Shown piece by piece: positions 36,131-45,720 of a stretch of 64,000 nt of DNA. Under the pieces are notes generated by a model. The model made no database searches, was not told where the DNA came from, and worked only from the letters and a program-made list of their open reading frames with translations. The DNA is from Flavobacterium aquicola (GTDB taxonomy: Bacteria > Bacteroidota > Bacteroidia > Flavobacteriales > Flavobacteriaceae): positions 1 to 64,000 of the forward strand of contig NZ_QUNI01000014.1 of the NCBI RefSeq assembly GCF_003385115.1, in the 5' to 3' direction. Each line of letters starts with the position of its first letter. The stretch's first letter is position 1. A program made the position numbers and the translations under genes.

Positions 36131-36178
36131 AAAAACTGAAAAAGCTTCTTTTACAAAGAAGCTTTTTCAGTTTTTATA
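36131..36178. terminator. Long-stem terminator after gcdH
   Basis: AAAAACTGAAAAAGCTTC/GAAGCTTTTTCAGTTTTT is an 18-bp perfect stem with T-run. Confidence 0.9.
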
Positions 36179-36244
36179 TAATAGAATGAATTATTGACTA
36201 ATTTAAATAACCCTTCTAAGACATACGCAAAAGAAGATCAAAAT

Positions 36245-36562
36245 TTAATTCTCTGGAGCGAGTTCTAGTTCTAGCCCATCAAGACTTTCAGTGATAGGGA
36301 TTTGACAGCCTAAACGGCTATTTGATTTTACATAAAATGCTTCAGAAAGCATAGCTTCTTCATCATCACCCATTTCTGGCAATATTACATCATTAAGAAC
36401 ATAACATTGGCAAGAAGCACACATTGCCATACCGCCACAAGTTCCTTCAACAGGTAATTCATAAGCTTTGCATAATTCCATTATATTCATCGCCATATCT
36501 GTAGGCGCTTGTAAATCATGAATTACTCCCTCTCTATCTTTAATCTTAATTAAAACGTCCAT
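36245..36562 (-). CDS. fdx: 2Fe-2S ferredoxin, adrenodoxin type
   Basis: This 105-residue ferredoxin has cluster ligands Cys42, Cys48, Cys51 and Cys86 (CGGMAMCASC and LGCQIP), the CX5CX2C pattern of adrenodoxin/ISC ferredoxins. It presumably donates electrons in iron-sulfur assembly. Two iron-sulfur maturation genes (NifU-like and Mrp) lie on the same strand within 2.5 kb, with an unrelated secreted-protein gene between. No promoter is evident directly upstream. Confidence 0.9.
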   Translation of the reverse strand: MDVLIKIKDREGVIHDLQAPTDMAMNIMELCKAYELPVEGTCGGMAMCASCQCYVLNDVILPEMGDDEEAMLSEAFYVKSNSRLGCQIPITESLDGLELELAPEN

Positions 36563-36612
36563 TAATTTTTATACTATTTTTATTTTTTGAAATTGAAGTT
36601 AAATATACAGTA

Positions 36613-37086
36613 TTAACTTTTAACTTCAAGGTCGACTGCCATTTCTTTTCTATTTTCTTTATTCAGTATTTTTAAACCAATAACATCAGCCTGATTTATA
36701 ATAAAAACAATCACAGCGGTAGGTGCATAAGTTCCATCATGAGTTTTAAACACAAGTTTTCCTTCATATGTTAAATTCAACAGCCCGTTTTTATCAGTTT
36801 TTGTTTTTGTTTGTACTTGAGAAGTGAATTCAGCAGTGATATACGCACTATTTTCTAACATATTAGCTTTACCATTGCTGAGTTCTTTCAAAAACTCAGC
36901 ATTTGAAATCTTTAGCTGTCCAGTCCTATTAGAATAAATATCAATCATCCTACTGAAATTTATTTCACTCCACGCATCATCAACATTTACATAAGTTCTA
37001 GTAACAAATGCTTCTTGAATTGGCTCTTGTCCATATGTTTTACAAAGACATAATAATAAAACGATCAATAAATAATGTTTTTTCAT
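36613..37086 (-). CDS. Secreted protein of unknown function
   Basis: This 157-residue protein has a signal peptide (about 1-19, ending TYGQE). The mature part is alpha-beta with no cysteine and no recognisable motif. Its size and exported, NTF2-like look (VYVNVDDAWSEINFSRMID start, GKLVFKTHDG centre) suggest a small binding domain but I cannot name a family. The promoter element is at 37112-37119. Confidence 0.65.
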   Translation of the reverse strand: MKKHYLLIVLLLCLCKTYGQEPIQEAFVTRTYVNVDDAWSEINFSRMIDIYSNRTGQLKISNAEFLKELSNGKANMLENSAYITAEFTSQVQTKTKTDKNGLLNLTYEGKLVFKTHDGTYAPTAVIVFIINQADVIGLKILNKENRKEMAVDLEVKS

Positions 37087-37111
37087 AATTCAAATTTGTA
37101 GGTTAGTGGTA

Positions 37112-37119
37112 CAAATGTA
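37112..37119 (-). promoter_or_regulatory. -7 promoter element (TAcaTTTG) of the secreted-protein gene
   Basis: CAAATGTA on the plus strand, 25 bp upstream of the ATG. Confidence 0.55.
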
Positions 37120-37376
37120 AATTTTTATTTGAAAAATCAGATGAAATAACTTTGAATTATTCATACTGTTTTTTACACATAATGAAAAAAACCTTTGTTA
37201 TATTGGCAATTCCTTAATAATAATCTTTTAAAAAACCTTATTTTATTACGTTTTAACAAGTATAAGTTTCGTATTCCCGTAGCGCACACATCGCGCTTTT
37301 ACAATAATAAGGAGAATTTTCTATTAAAATTCAAACACCATTTTAATCAAAAAAATCCGCTGATTGTAAATATTAT

Positions 37377-37616
37377 TTAAATAACGTTAACAACTGTTTC
37401 AATTTGGGGGGCATATTTTTTAATTGTTGTCTCCACCCCTGCTCTCAAAGTCATTTGATTTACACTGCAGCTTGTGCAAGCTCCTTCAAGACGCACTTTT
37501 ACATGTTTTCCTTCATCAATTGAAATGAGCTTAATGTCGCCACCATCTGAATTCAAGAAAGGCCTGATTTCATCTAGTGCTTTCAAAACATTATTTGTTA
37601 ATTCCTCTGTTTTCAT
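37377..37616 (-). CDS. NifU C-terminal domain (Nfu-type) Fe-S carrier
   Basis: This 79-residue protein is a single NifU/Nfu domain, with FLNSDGGDIKLI and the cluster-binding CTSC in LEGACTSCSVNQMTL. Such proteins carry and deliver 4Fe-4S clusters. The Mrp carrier gene lies 106 bp upstream in transcription order, consistent with a joint role. The protein lacks an A-type domain, as is usual for short Bacteroidota Nfu. Confidence 0.93.
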   Translation of the reverse strand: MKTEELTNNVLKALDEIRPFLNSDGGDIKLISIDEGKHVKVRLEGACTSCSVNQMTLRAGVETTIKKYAPQIETVVNVI

Positions 37617-37722
37617 AAGTTTGGTATATATTTTTCACCATCTCTTACTTTAATTAAGATCACAATTAGTGATCACTTATATTGCAAGAATGGCATTTGA
37701 ATTAATATTCAAAGTTTAAGAA

Positions 37723-38850
37723 TTATTTTTTAACGGCTGAACAACCCGCCATTGTTGTAATTTTGATAGCTTCAGTTGGTTCTAGATTTTCATTTCTATT
37801 AATAACTTCACTTACAACATTACGCGTGATTTCTTCAAAAACATTTTCAATAATCGAGCCAGCCTGTAATGCAGCAGGCCGCCCATAATCTCCAGCTTCA
37901 CGAATAGATTGAACAATTGGAACTTCTCCTAAAAATGTCACTCCTAAATCTTCAGCTAAATCTTTTGCTCCTTCTTTGCCAAAAATATAATACTTATTAT
38001 CAGGCAGTTCTTCAGGTGTAAAATAAGCCATATTCTCTATAATACCAAGGACAGGCACATTTATCGCTTCAGACAGAAACATCGAGATACCCTTTTTTGC
38101 ATCGGCTAAAGCTACCGCTTGAGGCGTACTTACAACAACAGCTCCTGTAACAGGTAAGGATTGCATAATTGAAAGATGTATATCTCCAGTTCCGGGAGGC
38201 AAATCGATTAACATAAAGTCTAGCTCTCCCCAATTAGCATCAAAAATCATTTGATTTAATGCTTTGGAAGCCATAGGTCCTCTCCAAATAACAGCTTGGC
38301 TTGGAGATGTGAAAAATCCAATAGAAAGCATTTTAACTCCATAACTTTCTACAGGCTTCATTTTTGATTTCCCATCAACTTCAACCGAAATAGGTTTTTC
38401 GCTTTCTACATCAAACATAATTGGCATAGACGGTCCATAAATATCTGCATCTAAAACACCAACTGCAAAACCCATTTTTGACAAAGTAACAGCCAAATTT
38501 GCTGTAACTGTAGATTTTCCTACACCGCCTTTTCCAGAAGCGACAGCAATAATATTTTTTATCCCTGGAATTGCTTTCCCTTTAATTTCATTTTTCTCAG
38601 GAACTTCAACTTTTATATTTACTTTAATTTTAGCGTCTGCAGATACTAAATCGTGTATTGTCTTTTTAATATCATCTTCTGCTCTTTTCTTGATATGCAT
38701 TGCAGGTGTATTTAATACTAAATCTACCATGACCTCATCTCCAAAAGTGACAACATTTGCAACAGCACCGCTCTCAACCATATTTTTACCTTCTCCAGCA
38801 ATAGTAATAGTCTCTAAGGCTTTGAGAATGTCTTTTTTATCTAATTTCAT
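37723..38850 (-). CDS. mrp: Mrp/ApbC-type iron-sulfur cluster carrier ATPase
   Basis: This 375-residue protein has an N-terminal MIP18/DUF59 domain (1 to about 85) and a P-loop NTPase with deviant Walker A SGKGGVGKST (105-114). MLIDLPPGTGD follows. Family members bind a bridging cluster through CxxC after ENMxxF. Here the segment reads ENMAYFTPEELPDNKYY without cysteines, and only a single Cys appears in the tail (AGCSAV). This CxxC-less form is seen in Bacteroidota, so cluster binding must differ or be absent. Confidence 0.9.
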   Translation of the reverse strand: MKLDKKDILKALETITIAGEGKNMVESGAVANVVTFGDEVMVDLVLNTPAMHIKKRAEDDIKKTIHDLVSADAKIKVNIKVEVPEKNEIKGKAIPGIKNIIAVASGKGGVGKSTVTANLAVTLSKMGFAVGVLDADIYGPSMPIMFDVESEKPISVEVDGKSKMKPVESYGVKMLSIGFFTSPSQAVIWRGPMASKALNQMIFDANWGELDFMLIDLPPGTGDIHLSIMQSLPVTGAVVVSTPQAVALADAKKGISMFLSEAINVPVLGIIENMAYFTPEELPDNKYYIFGKEGAKDLAEDLGVTFLGEVPIVQSIREAGDYGRPAALQAGSIIENVFEEITRNVVSEVINRNENLEPTEAIKITTMAGCSAVKK

Positions 38851-38917
38851 TTTTTACTCTTCTTTCTGTTTACGTTATATAAAAAAACGTGTTTTTATTA
38901 AAACTAAATTTAGATTG

Positions 38918-38925
38918 CAAAGATA
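38918..38925 (-). promoter_or_regulatory. -7 promoter element (TAtcTTTG) of mrp
   Basis: CAAAGATA on the plus strand, 67 bp upstream of the ATG. Confidence 0.55.
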
Positions 38926-39268
38926 ACTGATTAAGTTCTTATTCTAAAGGATTTGGATTGGATTTGTTGATACTGAAATTACCCCGAATGATACTATTGT
39001 TCCAAAATTATTTGTATTCGAATAAAAACAATCTTTTGAAGCCTTAAAATTATAGATGTAATCCTTCTCTACGTGAAAATTTTGATAAAACTATACGATA
39101 TTCTATAAATAAAATCCAGTATAGATTTCATAACTTTGACTATTATAAATTTTTGATTTTCAATGTATTACAAAAATAATATAGCGTTAAATTTTATAAA
39201 TTTTTTAACAAATTTTTACTCTCTTTTAATGCAGATGTTATTCTTAAAACTATTTAAATTACAAAGTC
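38926..39268. other. Intergenic AT-rich spacer
   Basis: About 340 bp between divergent mrp and L,D-transpeptidase genes. It has no open frame, hairpin or repeat that I can defend. Confidence 0.5.
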
Positions 39269-40570
39269 ATGCGAAATTTTAATCTCCTATTAGGTCTTAC
39301 AGTAACAAGTCTTTTATTGTCATCTTTTAGTTATGATAATAAAAAAACAGCTAATACTATCTTTTGTTCTCAAGAAAATATGCAGTATTTTGAAAATAAT
39401 ACTTCTCAAATATTTTTTGACCGCATATATACTTCTCAGTCCTTAATTAATGCTGGAATTTTAAAACCTCATCAGAACGACACTTTAAAATCAAATAAAG
39501 TAAAATCCGATGGTACGGCAGAAAATCAATATGCTTTATCAAATCAGTACGCTAAACTTCAAAAAGTGCTGGAAAAATATCAAATTATTGAAAAAAATAA
39601 TCAATGGAAAAAGATTGATATAGATCCTGCAAACTACAAAGAGTTAAAACCTACCGACAGTGGAGCAGTCGTACGGCAAATTAGAGAACGTCTATTTATT
39701 GTCGGCGATTTAAAAAAAGATTCTAAAAGTGAAATCTATGACGAAGAATTGATGGCAGGCGTATTAAACTATAAAAAAAGATACGGGCTGGCTCTAAATT
39801 ACCAGCTGACATTAGAGCATATAAATCAAATGAATGAACCTATAAGCAATCGAATTAAAACTATAAAACTCAATATGGAGCGCTGCCGCGAAATGCCGGC
39901 AAACTTAACAGATGCAACAGAGTATATTATCGTTAATATACCTTCTTACCGATTGTTTTATATCAAGGATGGAAAAAGCGAATTTGAATCGGATGTGTTT
40001 GTTGGTGCCAAATGGTCAGAAACTGAAGTCCTTTCGAGTATGGTGGATAAAATCGTATTTAGTCCTTACTGGAATATTCCGCAAAGCATTATAGACAATG
40101 AATTAAAGCTGAAAATGTATGCTGATAAAAATTATCTAGAGGAAAATAATATGGAATGGAACGGAGGCCGTGTGAGACAAAAACCAGGTCCTACAAATTC
40201 ATTAGGTTTAGTTAAGTTTATGTTCCCAAATCAGTACGACATTTATATGCACGATACACCTGCTAAAAGTTTATTTTTATTAGAGAAACGTACTTTTAGT
40301 CATGGCTGCGTGAATATAAAAGATGCCAAGGGGCTTGCACAGGCAATTTTAAAAAACGATCCTGATTGGACGGTCGAAAAAATAGATACAGCGATGAACG
40401 GCGAAAAAGAAACTCCTTATGAATTGAAAAATAAAATCCCAATATATATGAGTTATTTTACAGCTTGGGTAAGCTATGATACCGGAGAAATCAACTTTTT
40501 TGACGATATTTATGATAAAGACCGCAATGCTGTTCAATTGCAAAATTCTAATAGTGTGGTAATGGATTAA
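39269..40570 (+). CDS. L,D-transpeptidase with YkuD domain
   Basis: This 433-residue exported protein has an N-terminal hydrophobic export segment, a peptidoglycan-binding-like helical region (AVVRQIRERLFIVG, about 130-143), and a C-terminal YkuD domain. The catalytic motif is FSHGCVNI with His345 and Cys347, preceded by MHDTPAKSLF. It would form 3-3 crosslinks or attach proteins to peptidoglycan in the periplasm. The WbL/YcbB-like size fits Gram-negative transpeptidases. It is monocistronic. Confidence 0.88.
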   Translation: MRNFNLLLGLTVTSLLLSSFSYDNKKTANTIFCSQENMQYFENNTSQIFFDRIYTSQSLINAGILKPHQNDTLKSNKVKSDGTAENQYALSNQYAKLQKVLEKYQIIEKNNQWKKIDIDPANYKELKPTDSGAVVRQIRERLFIVGDLKKDSKSEIYDEELMAGVLNYKKRYGLALNYQLTLEHINQMNEPISNRIKTIKLNMERCREMPANLTDATEYIIVNIPSYRLFYIKDGKSEFESDVFVGAKWSETEVLSSMVDKIVFSPYWNIPQSIIDNELKLKMYADKNYLEENNMEWNGGRVRQKPGPTNSLGLVKFMFPNQYDIYMHDTPAKSLFLLEKRTFSHGCVNIKDAKGLAQAILKNDPDWTVEKIDTAMNGEKETPYELKNKIPIYMSYFTAWVSYDTGEINFFDDIYDKDRNAVQLQNSNSVVMD

Positions 40571-40606
40571 AAAGTTCTAGCTTTTCAAATGCAATAACAC
40601 TTGTGG

Positions 40607-40927
40607 CTAAGGCTGCCAAAAGTACTTCTCTAAGTCTACAATTTGGTTATTCTCAATTCTGATACCTTCGCTTTCTAATAATTGCTGCATGAGATTAGTT
40701 CCATCAAAATGATGCTTTCCAGTAAGCAGTCCTTTTCTATTGACAACTCTATGTGCAGGAACATCTTCTAAGTTATGAGCTGCATTCATTGCCCAGCCTA
40801 CCATCCTAGCCGAACGTGCAGCTCCTAAAACTTTGGCAATCGCACCATAAGAAGTGACTTTGCCGTATGGAATTTGTCTAACGATATGATAGACTCTCTC
40901 AAAAAAATTATCATTTGCTTCTTCCAT
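40607..40927 (-). CDS. Alkyltransferase-like protein (ATL), Cys-less MGMT homolog
   Basis: This 106-residue protein is an MGMT C-terminal domain with IPYGKVTSYGAIAKVLG and the helix-turn-helix region. The methyl-acceptor PCHRV is changed to PAHRV (PAHRVVNRKG). Such ATL proteins bind O6-alkylguanine without repairing it and hand it to nucleotide excision repair. The LysE gene ends 15 bp upstream on the same strand and may be cotranscribed. Confidence 0.88.
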   Translation of the reverse strand: MEEANDNFFERVYHIVRQIPYGKVTSYGAIAKVLGAARSARMVGWAMNAAHNLEDVPAHRVVNRKGLLTGKHHFDGTNLMQQLLESEGIRIENNQIVDLEKYFWQP

Positions 40928-40942
40928 TGGCTTTATCTAAAA

Positions 40943-41569
40943 TTATCCTTTAATAAGTTTAAAGAGTGTAATTATGGACACGAGACCTGTAATGGTTCCA
41001 ATTATATAATTGCCATTATTCATAAGAAAAGAAGACTTTGCCTCACGTTTTTTGAAAAATACGATATAAAGATAAAAAACTAAAAAAGAACCAGCTACCA
41101 CTCCAACTACGAAAGCATAAATAAAAGCTTCCTGAAAATAAAAATATCCGTAATTTGCCAGCGTGATTGATACAAATACATAATACGGAATTGGGAATAA
41201 ATTCAACGCCGACAGCAGCATTCCTAAAAAAAAGCGATTAGTTTTGCTGCGAATTTTTGTTTCTGCTTTAGGTAATTTTGGTCTTTTTGCTTTCCAAAAA
41301 AAATAAATGGTCAGCGCTATAAAAATAAACAGCCCAAGTTCTTGCAGTCTATTGATAACGTCAGGGTGGCTATTGATAAAATTAGCAAATAACAGCGCTA
41401 AAAGTGTTTGAAAAAAAACCATTATAGTCGCGCCAATTACAAAAGAAATAGCCTCATTTCTACCATCTTTCAAACTTACCTTTGCTGCTGTCATATTAAT
41501 CAGCCCTGGAGGCGTAATACCAATAGCAGCAACAATAAATCCAAGAATAAAAGGTACTATTAATGTCAT
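40943..41569 (-). CDS. LysE-family amino acid exporter
   Basis: This 208-residue inner-membrane protein has about six helices and the LysE-type start PFILGFIVAAIGITPPG. The central loop is basic (KRPKLPKAETKIRSK). Family members export lysine, homoserine, threonine or related molecules. The cargo is unknown. The ATL gene follows after 15 bp. Confidence 0.85.
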   Translation of the reverse strand: MTLIVPFILGFIVAAIGITPPGLINMTAAKVSLKDGRNEAISFVIGATIMVFFQTLLALLFANFINSHPDVINRLQELGLFIFIALTIYFFWKAKRPKLPKAETKIRSKTNRFFLGMLLSALNLFPIPYYVFVSITLANYGYFYFQEAFIYAFVVGVVAGSFLVFYLYIVFFKKREAKSSFLMNNGNYIIGTITGLVSIITLFKLIKG

Positions 41570-41672
41570 CTTTTGTTTTTAATCACTTTCCAATAATAAT
41601 CTGGTTTATTCTAAGCCTTTAGATGACAATTTATATTCTTTCAATTAATATGAAAAATATGTAATCCAAATA

Positions 41673-42347
41673 CTATTTTATCTTGAAGCGAATATACGTA
41701 ATTGCCTTATTAACTTCCAAATATTGTTTTTCATAAAACGTCTGAAAAGCAGTAACTTCCTCAGGACTTCCTTCATTTACATACACATTGTGATTAGCAT
41801 ACAAAACTTCATGCCCTTCACCATGCAGTAATCCAAGAGTGTATCCATGCATGAATTCACTATCGGTTTTCAGATTTACAACACCGTCTTTTTTGAGGAT
41901 TTTTTTATATAACTTCAAAAACTCCGAATTGGTCATTCTGTGTTTGGTTCTCTTGTATTTTATCTGAGGATCTGGAAAAGTAATCCAGATTTCATCCACT
42001 TCATTTTCGGCAAAAATATGATTGATTAATTCGATTTGCGTGCGGATAAAAGCCACGTTATGCAGTCCAGTTTCAACGGCGGTTTTTGCACCACGCCAAA
42101 AACGGGCACCTTTAATATCGATTCCTACGAAGTTTTTATTTGGATATCTCTCGGCCAAACCAACAGAATATTCACCTTTACCGCAGCCCAATTCAAGTAC
42201 CAATGGATTTTCATTTTTAAAAAAATCTGAATTCCATTTTCCTCTCAGTGGGAATAAATCCCCTACTACTTCTTCTCTTGTTGGCTGAAAAACGTTATTG
42301 AATGTTTCGTTTTCTTTGAACCTTTTTAATTTATTTTTGCTTCCCAC
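41673..42347 (-). CDS. trmB: tRNA (guanine-N7)-methyltransferase
   Basis: This 224-residue protein modifies G46 in tRNA variable loops. It has motif I LVLELGCGKGEYSVGLA, FVGIDIKGARFWRGAK, IWITFPDPQIKYKRTKHRM and a late TxFE-like EEVTAFQTFYE. Length and order match the family. The -7 element is at 42367-42374. Confidence 0.96.
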   Translation of the reverse strand: MGSKNKLKRFKENETFNNVFQPTREEVVGDLFPLRGKWNSDFFKNENPLVLELGCGKGEYSVGLAERYPNKNFVGIDIKGARFWRGAKTAVETGLHNVAFIRTQIELINHIFAENEVDEIWITFPDPQIKYKRTKHRMTNSEFLKLYKKILKKDGVVNLKTDSEFMHGYTLGLLHGEGHEVLYANHNVYVNEGSPEEVTAFQTFYEKQYLEVNKAITYIRFKIK

Positions 42348-42366
42348 GGTATAATTACTATTTCGG

Positions 42367-42374
42367 CAAAATTA
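42367..42374 (-). promoter_or_regulatory. -7 promoter element (TAatTTTG) of trmB
   Basis: CAAAATTA on the plus strand, 19 bp upstream of the ATG. Confidence 0.55.
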
Positions 42375-42420
42375 AGGAATTATATAAGAATGAAAGCTGA
42401 AGTACCGAAAAAATCAAAAA

Positions 42421-42945
42421 TTATCGTTTTGGAATTATTTTTTGCAGCAATTCATCTTCAATAGGAGCAATGATTTTTACCACTTCGTCAGTATTATCAT
42501 TTGGAATTGTCATCGACAGAACATAATGTTTAATTTTCCATTCCGTACCAATTTTTACAAGAACGCCCGAACCTCTGCAGATTTTCATTTGGGTATTTAA
42601 AAGTTCATCAAACCATGCTAGTTTGCCTGACTTGTCAAAATAAATATGACGTTCGATTGCTTTAAAATCCCAAGCTTTGCCTTTGTCAAAATAAGGCTTT
42701 GCATACGCTTGAAACGATTTCTTATCCCAATTTTCGGTTGGATCTGTACCAATAAAAATGGCATCATCTGTCATCATTCCAAAATAACTATTGAAATTAG
42801 CTTCGGCCGCAGCTTTGTGCCACGCGTCTAATGCCCTATTTACTTGCTCTTTTTCATCGGATTGGTGATGCTGTAAAACATTAAAACCAACTAATGCAAA
42901 TACTGCCAGACTCAAAAGTAATGTTCTCAAAAGTAATGCTCTCAT
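42421..42945 (-). CDS. SnoaL/NTF2-like protein
   Basis: This 174-residue protein has an N-terminal hydrophobic stretch followed by an NTF2-like cone, with ALDAWHKAAAEANFNSYFGM and FIGTDPTENWDKKSFQAY as strand/helix landmarks of the DUF4440/SnoaL class. The N-terminus could be a membrane anchor or signal. Many such proteins have unknown ligands. It overlaps the AsmA-like gene by 4 bp, so the two are coupled. Confidence 0.75.
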   Translation of the reverse strand: MRALLLRTLLLSLAVFALVGFNVLQHHQSDEKEQVNRALDAWHKAAAEANFNSYFGMMTDDAIFIGTDPTENWDKKSFQAYAKPYFDKGKAWDFKAIERHIYFDKSGKLAWFDELLNTQMKICRGSGVLVKIGTEWKIKHYVLSMTIPNDNTDEVVKIIAPIEDELLQKIIPKR

Positions 42946-45419
42946 GCTTTATTTTTTTTCTCATCCGAAAGGCTTCCCAATTTTATTTTCATTTCGCCGT
43001 TTTTGCCGTCTACTACTAACAAACGTACAACTATGCCCTTATATCGTTTGGCCTCTCTCTCTTTTTTGTCTTTTATTTTTAAATCATCTTCTGGATTTCT
43101 AAGCGGAATTACCAGTCCTAATTTTGTTCCTTTTTTGAACGAATAAATCCCTTCAACATCAAAATTCAGTACATTAGAACTTACTTTAAAATAATCAACA
43201 TTAACCAGACTTCCATCCATCTTTAACTGTCCTGACAAATCATTAAATACAATATGTTTCACATCTCTGTTAGGAAAAGCAAACTTTCCTACTTTCATTA
43301 TTGGTTTAAAATCTGTCAGAGATCCGTTTTTGATTTCGTAATATAAATTTCCTTTTCCTGAATCCTCAACCAAATCTCCATTTTCTGTCATCTTCATCGA
43401 TATATCAGCTTTCGCAGAAAGATTTCCTTTTATGTTTTGAGGCTGAAAAGATTTAACTCCGAAGTTTTTAAAAGAAGTCAAAAATTGCGGAATATCAACT
43501 GTTGCAATATTTACATTTGTTTTCACATCAAATATGTTCCCTTGAGGAATCAACTGTGAACTAAATGTGATTTTACCTCCACAGGTTTCAATTGCTCCCT
43601 GTTTGATAAAAAATTGCCGATTCTTAGCAACAATAACAATTTTAGCATTTTTTGCAGTTAAATTGGAATAGACCATTTTGTCAAGATTCAGATTTAAAAC
43701 CACTTGACATTTCTGCACTAGGGCAATTCTTTTTTTGGTATCAGCTTTATTTGCAGCTTTTTTAGGTTCTTTGGGTGGTGCAGCTTTATCTTTATAAGCA
43801 AGAGTGCCCATCATTTTTTTTACATCCATAAACGGACTTTTAATGTTGAGTACCGCTACCATATTTTCTGGATTATTATAATAGAGATTTAGAAAATTAT
43901 CTATTCTGCCATCCAGGAAAGCAATATTTTTATCTCTTTGGTATTTAATATTTCTGATGAATAAGGCTTCATCCGTAAAATCAAGAAGAATGTTAGTCTG
44001 AAAAGTCAGGTTTTTTGGCTTATAAAGCATATCAGCGTTTTTTATATCCACTTTACCTGTAAATTTAGGTTTTGAAATACGCAGTGCTACAATATCAACA
44101 TTGAATTTGAAATCTACTTTGGCTGTTCCTCCCGTAAATTTGAAAACATCTTCGCCAAAAATATTTCCTAATTTATCAACATCAAATTGAGTGTGAATAT
44201 CTCCCGTTGCTAATGGTTTTTCTAGATTATGAATTGCAGCATTTGGAATAGATATCGGGATGCCTTCGTAATTTCCTGTAAAGTTTTTTACAATAACCGC
44301 AGAGTTGATGTCATTGTTTCCTAATCCGTTTTTAAAGTTATTGATATATCGGGCTGTAAAATTACAGTCGCTTACTGTGGCATCTGGCGAAACCAGTACG
44401 TTATCTTTTATCTGGGCATCAACAATAATTTCGGGATCGCCTTCGGAATTCATATCACCTATGATACTGCACTGTGCATCAAGCGGCTTGGTTATATTAA
44501 AATGATTTAGAATTTTGAACAAATGCGGGTCTAACAAATGAGCGGCATTCAGCCATAAAATATTGGTTTTTATATTGATGTTCATTATCGGATGCTCCTT
44601 TTGGAGACCAAAACTCGCTTTAATATCAAAATCATCCTCGCCAATTCCCAAATCCTCAGTAAGTACATCAATTCTGTTTTTTGTTTTTGAGAACTGTACA
44701 GCTAGTTTTCCTTTTACTCTTTTATCTTTTATAAAACTTCCGTGTTTGGTATTAAAAGCCATGCTTTTTGCAAAAACATCCAGATACAAATCAGTCTGAA
44801 AACCATCATCAGTATAGTTAATCTTGGTTTTTAAAGAAGCCACTTCAAAGTGAAACATTTTATTACGCTGCACATTTTGGGAAATAAAAACTACGTTCTT
44901 AAAATCTACTTCACCGATTTCTGTTTCAGTTTCACTTTTGCTTTTCGGTTCATTTGTTTTTGGCTTTGGCTTTAAAATATTGGAATTAGAAATTCCATTT
45001 TTGTCTTTATATAAATCGATTTTAGTATCAATCAATACCACTTTCTCGATATTAACCTTTTTATGCAGCAAACTCAGCACATTCAGCCGGACCTCAATTT
45101 CACCTGCCTTTAGAACACTTCTTTTATGAATAGCATAAAGACTGTCCTGCAGTTCGACTTTATTTAAAACCACCGTGAAATTTGGGAAACCTATCAAAAA
45201 CTTGTAGCCAACACCGCCAATACTGGCATGACCGGAAATGTTTTCATTAATTTTTTTATTTATATCAGCCAAAATACCGGTCTTGTTCTGTTCAAAATAA
45301 AGCCGTAACCCAATAAAAAGTGCCAGCAGCAACGCGAAAAAAGAAATGAGGAATATCTTTATTATTCTAAAAGTTTTTGTCTTTAAAAATGCTTTCCCTT
45401 TTTGTATAAATTTATTCAT
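42942..45419 (-). CDS. AsmA-family outer-membrane biogenesis protein
   Basis: This 825-residue protein has one N-terminal transmembrane helix (about 18-42) and a very long beta-rich periplasmic region of repeated amphipathic strands, with the AsmA C-terminal segment near the end (FKVSSNVLNFDVEGIYSF). AsmA-like proteins form lipid-transport channels between inner and outer membrane. A Lys/Pro-rich segment (PPKEPKKAANKADTKKR) breaks the middle. It is translationally coupled to the SnoaL-like gene. Confidence 0.85.
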   Translation of the reverse strand: MNKFIQKGKAFLKTKTFRIIKIFLISFFALLLALFIGLRLYFEQNKTGILADINKKINENISGHASIGGVGYKFLIGFPNFTVVLNKVELQDSLYAIHKRSVLKAGEIEVRLNVLSLLHKKVNIEKVVLIDTKIDLYKDKNGISNSNILKPKPKTNEPKSKSETETEIGEVDFKNVVFISQNVQRNKMFHFEVASLKTKINYTDDGFQTDLYLDVFAKSMAFNTKHGSFIKDKRVKGKLAVQFSKTKNRIDVLTEDLGIGEDDFDIKASFGLQKEHPIMNINIKTNILWLNAAHLLDPHLFKILNHFNITKPLDAQCSIIGDMNSEGDPEIIVDAQIKDNVLVSPDATVSDCNFTARYINNFKNGLGNNDINSAVIVKNFTGNYEGIPISIPNAAIHNLEKPLATGDIHTQFDVDKLGNIFGEDVFKFTGGTAKVDFKFNVDIVALRISKPKFTGKVDIKNADMLYKPKNLTFQTNILLDFTDEALFIRNIKYQRDKNIAFLDGRIDNFLNLYYNNPENMVAVLNIKSPFMDVKKMMGTLAYKDKAAPPKEPKKAANKADTKKRIALVQKCQVVLNLNLDKMVYSNLTAKNAKIVIVAKNRQFFIKQGAIETCGGKITFSSQLIPQGNIFDVKTNVNIATVDIPQFLTSFKNFGVKSFQPQNIKGNLSAKADISMKMTENGDLVEDSGKGNLYYEIKNGSLTDFKPIMKVGKFAFPNRDVKHIVFNDLSGQLKMDGSLVNVDYFKVSSNVLNFDVEGIYSFKKGTKLGLVIPLRNPEDDLKIKDKKEREAKRYKGIVVRLLVVDGKNGEMKIKLGSLSDEKKNKA

Positions 45420-45664
45420 AGCGTCTGATTATTAATTTAATGAAAAAATAGCGTCTGAAATATTACTTCGTATCTGAATCGGGAAATACTCCTTTTCATT
45501 TCAAAGTTAGTATAATATATTTACAAAAATTGCCGTTATATCTGAAATGTTTTGATTCTTTCATCTAAGATAACATGGCAATTAAATAATATTTTTCCTT
45601 TAAATTGAAATCATTTAAATTGTTGCTTTTGTAATTTTACCAATGTTAAAATTAAAATTTGTAG
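45420..45664. other. Intergenic AT-rich spacer
   Basis: About 245 bp without gene or repeat, separating the divergent AsmA and porin genes. Confidence 0.5.
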
Positions 45665-45672
45665 TACTTTTG
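45665..45672 (+). promoter_or_regulatory. -7 promoter element (TAcTTTTG) of the porin gene
   Basis: TACTTTTG is 48 bp before the ATG at 45721. Confidence 0.6.
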
Positions 45673-45720
45673 AACTAATCAAACCCTATTAACTGGGTTT
45701 TAATCTAAAAAACGAAAAAT

